Assembly (NCBI GenBank): GCA_023441055.1
Contig: JAEZQY010000019.1
Span: 68,955-132,954 of the forward strand
Length of the DNA stretch: 64,000 bases
Direction of reading: 5' to 3'
Source of the DNA: Bacillota bacterium
GTDB lineage: Bacteria > Bacillota > Bacilli > Paenibacillales > UBA4045
The position numbers and the translations under genes are program-made. The notes beneath the pieces are model-generated. The model worked only from the letters and a program-made list of their open reading frames with translations. It searched no databases and was not told where the DNA came from. Shown one piece after another: positions 57,624 to 64,000 of this stretch. Numbering within the stretch: the stretch's first letter is position 1; each line of letters starts with the position of its first letter.

Positions 57624-60020
57624 GTGATCAAGCGAGAGCGATTGGCATTCGATTGGGACTGGCGGTTTCACCTCGGCGATTGTGAAAGCGCTGAGCAATA
57701 TGACTTCGAGGACTCCAATTGGCGAACCTTGCATGTCCCCCATGATTGGAGCATCGAGGGGGAGTTTCGGGAGGACCATCTGACAGGCGGCGACGGTGGC
57801 TATGTACAGTCAGGTATTGGCTGGTACCGGAAGTCATTCGTGGTTCCGACTGCGTGGAGAGATCGCAAGGTGTCGATTCAATTCGACGGTGTGTATATGA
57901 ACAGCGAGGTTTGGATCAATGGTCAGTCGCTTGGCCGTTATCCGTTCGGATATGGCGGGTTCGAGTATGATCTAACGCCTTATCTGGCTTTCGACCAGAG
58001 CAATGTAATCGCGGTGCGCGTAGATAACAGCCAGCAGCCGAATTCCCGCTGGTTCACGGGCTCTGGGATTTATCGGCATGTCTGGCTGCAGGCTGTAGAT
58101 GTGACGCATATTGCGCGTTGGGGTGTATTCGTGACCACGCCTGAGATCACAGATGAGCATGCAGCGGTGCAGGTGGAGACGAAGGTGAGCTGCGATGCGC
58201 AGGATTCTGTCGTCACTGTTCGTTCAGAGGTGATTGCGCCAGATGGCGAGGTTGCGGCGGTCGATGAGAGCCAGTTGATCAATCCGGGCGCTTCGTCCGA
58301 GCCAGGCGTGCTTACCGTGCAGTTGCAGGTGCCGAATCCGGAGCGGTGGTCAGTAGAATCGCCGACGCTCTATACGCTGCGAAGCACCCTATTGCGCCGC
58401 GGAGAGATGATTGATGAGGTACACACAACATTCGGTATTCGCTCAGCTGTGTTCGATAAGGATCACGGCTTCCTGCTCAATGGGGAGCAGGTGAAGATCA
58501 ATGGCGTATGCCTCCATCATGATGGAGGAAGCGTTGGCGCGGCAGTGCCGGAACGGGTATGGGAGAGACGACTCGAGATTCTGAAGGAGATGGGTGTTAA
58601 CGGCATCCGGATGAGTCATAATCCACCAGCCGTGGAGCTGCTCGATCTATGTGATCGGATGGGCTTCCTCGTCATGGACGAAGCCTTCGACGAATGGAAG
58701 ATCACCAAGTATAAGAATGGCTCGGGCGATGTGCACGGGTATTATGAGTATTTTGATGAGTGGGCGGACCGGGATCTGAAGATGATGCTGCATCGTGATC
58801 GGAATCATCCCTCGATTGTGATCTGGAGTGTCGGCAATGAAATTCCCGAGCAGCGGCAGGAGAACGGCTACCTGCTGGCTAGACGTCTTGTAGGGATATG
58901 CCATGCCGAGGACCCGACCCGTCAGGTGACTGTGGCCTGCGATAATATCGAGGCGGAGCCGATTCCCGCATATGAATCGTTCCTGAATGAACTGGATGTG
59001 GTCGGCTATAATTATGTGGCGCGCTGGCGGATGCGAACGGAGACGTTTTATGGGGATGACCGGCACAGGTACCCGGACAGGATCTTCATTGGCAGCGAGA
59101 ATCCGTCTATTGTCAGTGTGCGCGGCGAATATCCAACGGGGGTGTCCGATGATTGGTGGAGAGGTCCGTATACGACCAATATGATTACCGCCGAGCAGCT
59201 GTGGAAGTTCACGCGCGCGCATGATTATGTGGCGGGGGACTTCATGTGGACGGGGATCGATTATATTGGCGAGACGCGCTGGCCGAATAAGAATGCCAGC
59301 TTCGGCGTAATCGATACATGCGGATTCCCCAAGGATGGCTATTATTTCTATCAGAGCCAGTGGACGAAGAAGCCGATGGCGCATCTATTCCCGCATTGGA
59401 ATTGGCCGGGCAGAGAGGGAGAGGTCATTCCAGTGCTCTGCTACACGAACTGCGACATGGCTGAGCTGCTAGTGAATGGCAAGTCATTCGGGGTCAAGTC
59501 TTATGAATTCCCGCGTCAGGGCATGTCTGAGAAGTGGGCGCACTTCGACCGCAAGGTTGTCCATGTGACGACTTCGGACCTGCATCTGAGCTGGGATGTG
59601 CCGTATGAGCCGGGTGAGCTGAAGTTGATTGGGTATTCGCGCGATGGCGAGGTTCTGGTGGAACATGTGGTGCAGACTACGGGCGAACCGGCGGCGATCG
59701 AGGTCGAGCTGGATCGCGCGGAGATTAGCGCAGATGGCCGTGATGTGAGCCATGTGATCGTACGGGTGGTAGATGAAGCCGGACGCACGGTGCCAGGAGC
59801 GGATACGGAGCTGACATTCCGTGTGGAAGGTGATGGCGCTCTGATCGGTGTGGACAGCGGCAAGCCCGACAGCCATGAGAGCTATAAGTCGAACAAGCGC
59901 CGCGCCTTCCATGGACTAGCGCTGGGGATTGTGCAGGCGACCAGACAGGCAGGCGAGGTACGTGTTATGGTGGAGGCAGCAGGAATGGCCGCCGTGGAGA
60001 AGAAGATAGTAACTAAATAA
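57624..60020 (+). CDS. Beta-galactosidase-like GH2 enzyme
   Basis: The 798-residue enzyme has a GH2 plan: sugar-binding jelly roll (WRTLHVPHDWSIEGEF; GVYMNSEVWINGQSLGRYPF), an immunoglobulin-like domain, a TIM barrel with acid/base E406 (WSVGNEIPEQ) and nucleophile E492 (FIGSENPS), a DUF4982-like region and a C-terminal Ig-like domain (GRDVSHVIVRVVDEAGRTVP). This shorter type, unlike LacZ, often acts on oligosaccharide galactosides or glucuronides. No signal peptide. GTG 57624 follows AAGGGAGG. It leads the GH2-GH42-GH53 series with short gaps. Confidence 0.87.
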   Translation: MIKRERLAFDWDWRFHLGDCESAEQYDFEDSNWRTLHVPHDWSIEGEFREDHLTGGDGGYVQSGIGWYRKSFVVPTAWRDRKVSIQFDGVYMNSEVWINGQSLGRYPFGYGGFEYDLTPYLAFDQSNVIAVRVDNSQQPNSRWFTGSGIYRHVWLQAVDVTHIARWGVFVTTPEITDEHAAVQVETKVSCDAQDSVVTVRSEVIAPDGEVAAVDESQLINPGASSEPGVLTVQLQVPNPERWSVESPTLYTLRSTLLRRGEMIDEVHTTFGIRSAVFDKDHGFLLNGEQVKINGVCLHHDGGSVGAAVPERVWERRLEILKEMGVNGIRMSHNPPAVELLDLCDRMGFLVMDEAFDEWKITKYKNGSGDVHGYYEYFDEWADRDLKMMLHRDRNHPSIVIWSVGNEIPEQRQENGYLLARRLVGICHAEDPTRQVTVACDNIEAEPIPAYESFLNELDVVGYNYVARWRMRTETFYGDDRHRYPDRIFIGSENPSIVSVRGEYPTGVSDDWWRGPYTTNMITAEQLWKFTRAHDYVAGDFMWTGIDYIGETRWPNKNASFGVIDTCGFPKDGYYFYQSQWTKKPMAHLFPHWNWPGREGEVIPVLCYTNCDMAELLVNGKSFGVKSYEFPRQGMSEKWAHFDRKVVHVTTSDLHLSWDVPYEPGELKLIGYSRDGEVLVEHVVQTTGEPAAIEVELDRAEISADGRDVSHVIVRVVDEAGRTVPGADTELTFRVEGDGALIGVDSGKPDSHESYKSNKRRAFHGLALGIVQATRQAGEVRVMVEAAGMAAVEKKIVTK

Positions 60021-60048
60021 TTACGTTATGAGAGGATGTTGACAAGTC

Positions 60049-62106
60049 ATGGCTAAGAAGATTTATCCGTTAGGTGAGAAGATCACGCATATGCTGCATG
60101 GAGCAGACTATAATCCGGACCAATGGCTGACTTATCCAGATGTATTCAAGGAGGATATACGGCTCATGAAGCTGGCCGGCTGCAATGTCATGTCAGTCGG
60201 GATCTTCTCCTGGGTAGGCATCGAGCCGGAGGAGGGCGTATTCCAGTTCGAATGGCTGGATCATGTGCTCGACACCTTCGCTGAGAATGGGATCTACGCG
60301 TTCCTGGCAACGCCGAGCGGCTCGCGCCCAGCTTGGATGTCCGAGAAGTACCCGGAGGTGCTGCGCGTAGGCGCGAATCGCGTGCGCAATCTGCACGGCG
60401 TGCGTCATAACCATTGCTATTCCTCGCCGGTCTACCGGGAGAAGGTCAACATCATGAATAGTAAACTGGCTGAACGATATGCGTTCCATCCGGCGGTTAT
60501 TGGATGGCATATCTCCAATGAGTATGGCGGGGATTGTCATTGCGATTATTGCCAGGATGAATTCCGCAAGTGGCTGAAGGCGAAGTATGAGACGCTCGAC
60601 AACCTGAACCATGCTTGGTGGACGCGCTTCTGGAGCCATACCTATACGTCCTGGACACAGATCGAATCGCCGGCTCCGCATGGAGAGAATCAGGTTCATG
60701 GCCATAACCTGGACTGGAAGCGATTCGTCACTGACCGTACAGTCGACTTCTACAAGCATGAGATCGCGCCGCTGAAGGCTGTGAATCCTGCGCTGCCCGC
60801 CACGACGAATATGATGTATAATTTCGAATCGCTGGACTATCGGAAGTTCGCGGATGTATTGGACTTCGTCTCCTGGGATGCGTATCCGACCTGGCATCAG
60901 CATGCGGATGATATTGAGGTCGCTGCTTCGTTCGCATGGAACCATGATCTGTACCGTTCGCTGAAGAAGCAGCCGTTCTATCTGCTGGAGAGCACACCCA
61001 GCTTGACTAACTGGCAGCCGATCAGCAAGCTGAAGCGCCCGGGCATGCATCGACTCTCTTCGCTGCAGGCTGTCGCACATGGATCGGATTCTGTGCAGTA
61101 CTTCCAGTGGCGTAAGAGCAGAGGTGCCAGTGAGAAGTTCCATGGCGCTGTAGTCGACCATGTCGGCAATGAGCATACACGCGTATTCCGGGATGTCGCG
61201 GAGTTGGGTGTAGCATTAGGTAAGCTGTCTGACATTGCCGGTACGACAACGGACGCGAAGGTTGCTATGCTGTTCGATTGGGATAACTGGTGGGCTGTCG
61301 AGGACGCCCAAGGGCCGCGCAACAGCGGACTGAAGTACCTGGATACGGTCATGCAGCACTATCGGGCGCTGTGGCAGCTGGGGATCTCGGTGGATATTAT
61401 CGGGCCGGAGTGCGACTTCTCCAGTTATAAACTGATCACTTCACCGATGTTGTATCTCGTGTCTGAAGAGACAGGAGCTAAGATCGAGCGATTCGTGGAA
61501 GAAGGAGGCACCTTCACAACAACGTATTGGACAGGTGTCGTGAATGAGACTGATCTGACTCATCTGGGCGGCTTCCCTGGTCCGCTGCGCAAGACGCTGG
61601 GCATCTGGGCAGAAGAGATTGAGGGTCTGTACGATTATGATCGCAACGGCCTGCGCTTCGATAGCAGCAATGCACTGGGGCTGACTGGTGAATATGAGAT
61701 TCATGAACTATGCGAGCTGACACATGCGGAATCGGCCAAGGTGCTTGCGGTCTATACCGATGATTTCTATGCGGGCCGACCTGCGCTGACTGTCAATGCG
61801 CTTGGTAAGGGCAAGGCTTATCATCTGGCAGGACGTGTGAAGGACGATGCGTTCTACCAAGCGTTCTACAGCCGAGTTGCGGCTGAGAGCGGCGTGAGTC
61901 GAGTGATCGAGGCTGATCTGCCGCAAGGCGTTACGGCTACAGTGCGCGCAGATGAGTCGAATGAGTATGTGTTCGTTATGAATTTCAGCGGTAAGCCGCA
62001 GACGGTCAAGCTGGATAACCGTACGTATACGGATGTAGAATCAGGCGCTGCTGTTGTTGGAGAATTGGCTATGCCTGTGAATGGTGTTCAGGTATTACGA
62101 AGATAG
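60049..62106 (+). CDS. Beta-galactosidase, GH42
   Basis: The 685-residue enzyme matches GH42: HGADYNPDQWLTYPDVFKED at the start, acid/base E158 in WHISNEYGGDC, nucleophile E314 in YLLESTPS, and the cysteine set CHCDYCQDEF that usually binds zinc near residue 165. A trimerisation domain (about 400-620) and a small C-terminal beta domain follow. GH42 enzymes such as GanA release galactose from short beta-galactosides produced by GH53 galactanase. It is cytoplasmic and 28 bp after the GH2 gene. Confidence 0.93.
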   Translation: MAKKIYPLGEKITHMLHGADYNPDQWLTYPDVFKEDIRLMKLAGCNVMSVGIFSWVGIEPEEGVFQFEWLDHVLDTFAENGIYAFLATPSGSRPAWMSEKYPEVLRVGANRVRNLHGVRHNHCYSSPVYREKVNIMNSKLAERYAFHPAVIGWHISNEYGGDCHCDYCQDEFRKWLKAKYETLDNLNHAWWTRFWSHTYTSWTQIESPAPHGENQVHGHNLDWKRFVTDRTVDFYKHEIAPLKAVNPALPATTNMMYNFESLDYRKFADVLDFVSWDAYPTWHQHADDIEVAASFAWNHDLYRSLKKQPFYLLESTPSLTNWQPISKLKRPGMHRLSSLQAVAHGSDSVQYFQWRKSRGASEKFHGAVVDHVGNEHTRVFRDVAELGVALGKLSDIAGTTTDAKVAMLFDWDNWWAVEDAQGPRNSGLKYLDTVMQHYRALWQLGISVDIIGPECDFSSYKLITSPMLYLVSEETGAKIERFVEEGGTFTTTYWTGVVNETDLTHLGGFPGPLRKTLGIWAEEIEGLYDYDRNGLRFDSSNALGLTGEYEIHELCELTHAESAKVLAVYTDDFYAGRPALTVNALGKGKAYHLAGRVKDDAFYQAFYSRVAAESGVSRVIEADLPQGVTATVRADESNEYVFVMNFSGKPQTVKLDNRTYTDVESGAAVVGELAMPVNGVQVLRR

Positions 62107-62160
62107 GTTTGAAGGTAAGTTAAGCGGCCTAGATTCATAGCTTGAGAGGGAGGATGCAGA

Positions 62161-63195
62161 ATGGCTAACAACTTCATTAATGGGATGGACATGTCGTTCC
62201 TGGATGAGATTGAATCGTCCGGCGGCACCTATTCCGAGAATGGCGTAACAGAGGACGCGCTGGTCATCATGAAGCGCAGCGGTGTGAATGCGATCCGTCT
62301 GCGCATCTGGAATGATCCGGTCGGCGTGTTCTGCAATCTCGAACGGACCATACAGGTCGCTAAGCGCATCAAGGCGCTGGATATGCACTTCCTGTTGGAC
62401 TTCCACTATTCGGATTCATGGGCGGATCCCGGTCAGCAGAACAAGCCCAAAGCCTGGAAGGAGCTGAGCTTCGAGGCATTAAGCCAGGCCGTCTATGATT
62501 ACACCGCGGAGGTGCTGCATACGCTTAAGCGGGAGGGCGGCTTCCCCGATATGGTGCAGATCGGCAATGAGATCACACCGGGTATGCTGTGGGATGACGG
62601 CAAGGTGCTGGGCGAGCTCGATACGGATGAGCAGTGGGAGAAGTTTACGACACTCGTGAAGTCGGGGATCTCTGCTGCCAAGTCCGTTGACCCGGAGCTG
62701 AACATCATGATTCATATTGACCGAGGCGGAGATGTGAAGGAGAGTGTGCGATTCTTCGAACGCTTCGCGAAGCATGAGGTCGTGTACGATACGATCGGCT
62801 TATCCTTCTATCCGTGGTGGCACGGGTCGTTGGATGACCTGCGTACAACCGTTCATACCCTGGCAGAGCGCTTCGGCAAGCCAATTAATGTGGTAGAGAC
62901 CGCTTATCCGTGGACACTGGACACATCGGGCGGACGGACATTCATCGTGGAGAAGGAGGAGCAGCTGCATCCCGGCTATCCGGCTACGGTAGAAGGTCAG
63001 GCCAGCTATCTGCGCGACTTCATCTCGGTCATCAAGGAGACGCCTGGCGGGCTCGGAGTAGGCTTCTATTGGTGGGAGCCCGGCTGGATTCCGTCGAAGG
63101 AAGAGTGGTCGGTCGGACATGCGAACAATTGGTCTAATCTGACGTTGTTCGATTTCGCGGGTAGTAAACTAGCTTCTATGGATGTGCTAAAATAA
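62161..63195 (+). CDS. Endo-beta-1,4-galactanase-like GH53 enzyme without signal peptide
   Basis: A 344-residue TIM-barrel enzyme with GH53 blocks: NFINGMDMSFLDEIESSGGT, LRIWNDPV, LLDFHYSDSWADPGQQNKPK, acid/base E137 (QIGNEITPGMLW) and nucleophile E246 (NVVETAYPW). GH53 cleaves type I galactan and arabinogalactan. Known GanB-type enzymes are secreted, but this sequence starts directly with the catalytic domain, so it probably trims imported galacto-oligosaccharides. GAGAGGGAGG precedes the ATG. It is the last gene of the series, before a terminator. Confidence 0.9.
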   Translation: MANNFINGMDMSFLDEIESSGGTYSENGVTEDALVIMKRSGVNAIRLRIWNDPVGVFCNLERTIQVAKRIKALDMHFLLDFHYSDSWADPGQQNKPKAWKELSFEALSQAVYDYTAEVLHTLKREGGFPDMVQIGNEITPGMLWDDGKVLGELDTDEQWEKFTTLVKSGISAAKSVDPELNIMIHIDRGGDVKESVRFFERFAKHEVVYDTIGLSFYPWWHGSLDDLRTTVHTLAERFGKPINVVETAYPWTLDTSGGRTFIVEKEEQLHPGYPATVEGQASYLRDFISVIKETPGGLGVGFYWWEPGWIPSKEEWSVGHANNWSNLTLFDFAGSKLASMDVLK

Positions 63196-63211
63196 TACTC
63201 GGAACGATAGG

Positions 63212-63257
63212 GCCGTCAGGTGCGCAGCTTCATGCGTGCTTGGCGGCTTTTGTTGTT
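63212..63257 (+). terminator. Terminator of the GH2-GH42-GH53 series
   Basis: GCCGTCAGGTGCGCA (63212-63226) pairs with TGCGTGCTTGGCGGC (63233-63247), using a few G-U pairs, and is followed by TTTTGTTGTT. Confidence 0.85.
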
Positions 63258-63345
63258 CTTATTAGGCTCGAGAAAGTTATCATCGACGTGATCGCGATAA
63301 ATGGTATTATAGAATCACATTCTAGCACCTGAGGAGCTGAGGCAG

Positions 63346-63819
63346 ATGATTTACGGAGATTTGAAGGATCATGAACGGGAGTGGCCGCTGTACCCGGATG
63401 CAATTGTACGCGCGCTCGAGTGGTTGAAGGAAGCGGATTGGTCGACATTGGCGGATGGGCGGTATGAGATAGAGGGAGACAGCATCTTCGTGATGGTATC
63501 GACGGAAATGACTGAGCCCAGGGAGAAACGGAAGGCAGAATGTCACTTCCGCTATGCGGATATTCAATACCTGATTAGCGGGAATGAAGGAATGGGCTAT
63601 GCGCGCTATTATACACAATTGCAGGTCAGCGAAGATCGGAGCGATAAGGATGCTTGGTTGTTCGATGAGGTAGAGAATGAGTCCTTCCTCACCTTGATCC
63701 CTGGCGAGTTCGTGATCTTCATGCCGCATGACGTCCATCGTCCGCTGGTGGCGCCTGCCGCACCTGCGCAGATTCGAAAGGCAGTTGTGAAGATCGATAC
63801 AGCGTTATTGTTTGGTTGA
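63346..63819 (+). CDS. YhcH/YjgK/YiaL (TabA-like, DUF386) protein
   Basis: The 157-residue cupin protein has ECHFRYADIQYLISGNEGMG and a late FMPHDVHRPLVAP, which carry the expected metal-binding His/Glu residues of the DUF386 family. E. coli TabA and sialic-acid-related YhcH belong here; roles in sugar handling and in biofilm control have been proposed. GAGGAG precedes the ATG. It follows the galactan genes but after a terminator, so a link to them is only suggested. A strong hairpin and a group II intron lie just downstream. Confidence 0.88.
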   Translation: MIYGDLKDHEREWPLYPDAIVRALEWLKEADWSTLADGRYEIEGDSIFVMVSTEMTEPREKRKAECHFRYADIQYLISGNEGMGYARYYTQLQVSEDRSDKDAWLFDEVENESFLTLIPGEFVIFMPHDVHRPLVAPAAPAQIRKAVVKIDTALLFG

Positions 63820-63835
63820 TCTTCATAATACATAG

Positions 63836-63868
63836 AATAGCCCGCCGTCGTCATGACGTCGGGCTATT
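63836..63868 (+). terminator. Hairpin after the TabA-like gene, next to the intron
   Basis: AATAGCCCG (63836-63844) pairs with CGGGCTATT (63860-63868), with an inner CGTC/GACG stem. The usual T tract is missing: GCATG follows and then the intron begins at 63874, so the tail may have been displaced or altered by intron insertion. Confidence 0.8.
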
Positions 63869-63873
63869 GCATG

Positions 63874-64000
63874 GTACGCCCAGCATGGGCGTCATCTCTA
63901 GGGTGAAAGTCCCGAACGGGGGTTGGCGAACACCTACCGTTAGCCAAGAGCAAGGGTGTCTGCCGCGAGGCGGAATCTGAAGGAAGCTGGAGGCAAATGC
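63874..64000 (+). mobile_element. Group II intron, 5' end (continues beyond the window)
   Basis: From GTACGCCC the sequence follows the conserved 5' part of a bacterial group II intron: GCCCAGCATGGGC hairpin, AGGGTGAAAGTCCCGAACGG, CCGTTAGCCAAGAGCAAGGG, and CTGAAGGAAGCTGGAGGCAA of domain I. These blocks precede LtrA-type reverse transcriptase genes in many Firmicute introns. The reverse transcriptase and the 3' end are outside the window. The intron reads on the plus strand and begins 5 bp after a hairpin. Confidence 0.85.

Noticed and set aside
58647..59384. 245-residue minus-strand frame opposite the GH2 gene
   Set aside because: Covers catalytic regions of GH2 on the other strand; no start signal or family features.
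60193..61176. 327-residue minus-strand frame opposite the GH42 gene
   Set aside because: Shadow of a well-supported enzyme gene; composition and lack of motifs fit an antisense frame.

Overview
The window looks like chromosomal DNA of a low-to-mid GC Firmicute of the Paenibacillaceae (Paenibacillus/Cohnella type). The signs are three complete AraC-type regulators, two YesN/YesM-type two-component pairs, an LplB/YtcP-type sugar ABC transporter, a BlaI/M56 pair, purine-rich Shine-Dalgarno sites and frequent GTG/TTG starts. No rRNA, tRNA, CRISPR array, prophage or IS transposase was seen. The only clear mobile element is the 5' end of a group II intron, cut off by the right edge.

Layout. 1-4.1 kb holds housekeeping and small enzymes (ABC-F tail, ThpR, DUF2935, UbiX, an FMN-binding protein, an alpha/beta hydrolase, a Nif3-like protein). 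4.1-8.5 kb encodes a signalling pair: a SARP-type response regulator and a 1011-residue hybrid sensor carrying two different kinase cores, preceded by a 116-bp nested palindrome. 8.5-15.5 kb holds Ogt, an aldo/keto reductase, a split chromate transporter, an atypical ROK protein, a DODA-like dioxygenase and a true formylglycine-generating enzyme. 16.1-21.8 kb has lacZ with a divergent AraC regulator, a DUF2264 protein and a small membrane protein. 22-28.8 kb has a YesN/YesM pair convergent with an ABC exporter-like pair that lies just downstream of a globin-coupled (HemAT-like) chemoreceptor. 29-32.8 kb is a glycine betaine OpuA operon with a divergent GbsR-type regulator.

32.8-38.9 kb has a flavoprotein/AraC divergent pair, then an AraC regulator and a GH88 hydrolase separated by a small DUF3990-like gene pair. 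39.3-44.4 kb is a response regulator/kinase/ABC/FtsX-permease operon. 44.5-46.5 kb has BlaI and an M56 sensor protease carrying an extracellular M23 domain instead of a penicillin-binding domain. 46.5-48.7 kb holds an AlkD-like protein, a NamA-like ene reductase and a DUF1801 protein. 48.9-63.2 kb is a coherent galactan/galactooligosaccharide locus: a GH50-like enzyme, YesN/YesM, two permeases and a lipoprotein binding protein, then GH2, GH42 and GH53. None of its glycosidases has an export signal, so import of oligosaccharides followed by cytoplasmic hydrolysis is the likely scheme. A TabA-like protein and the group II intron close the window.

The most unusual non-coding content is a set of intergenic repeats. 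Tandem arrays with a 51-bp period (or 102 = 2 x 51) lie next to gene ends at 15.6, 39.0 and 48.8 kb and share sequence blocks. A fourth intergenic region (14.3 kb) carries an 11-bp word at 50-51 bp spacing. A separate palindromic family sits at 15.8-16.0 kb. A 39-bp promoter-like sequence is duplicated at 36.94 and 37.70 kb, flanking the DUF3990-like pair.
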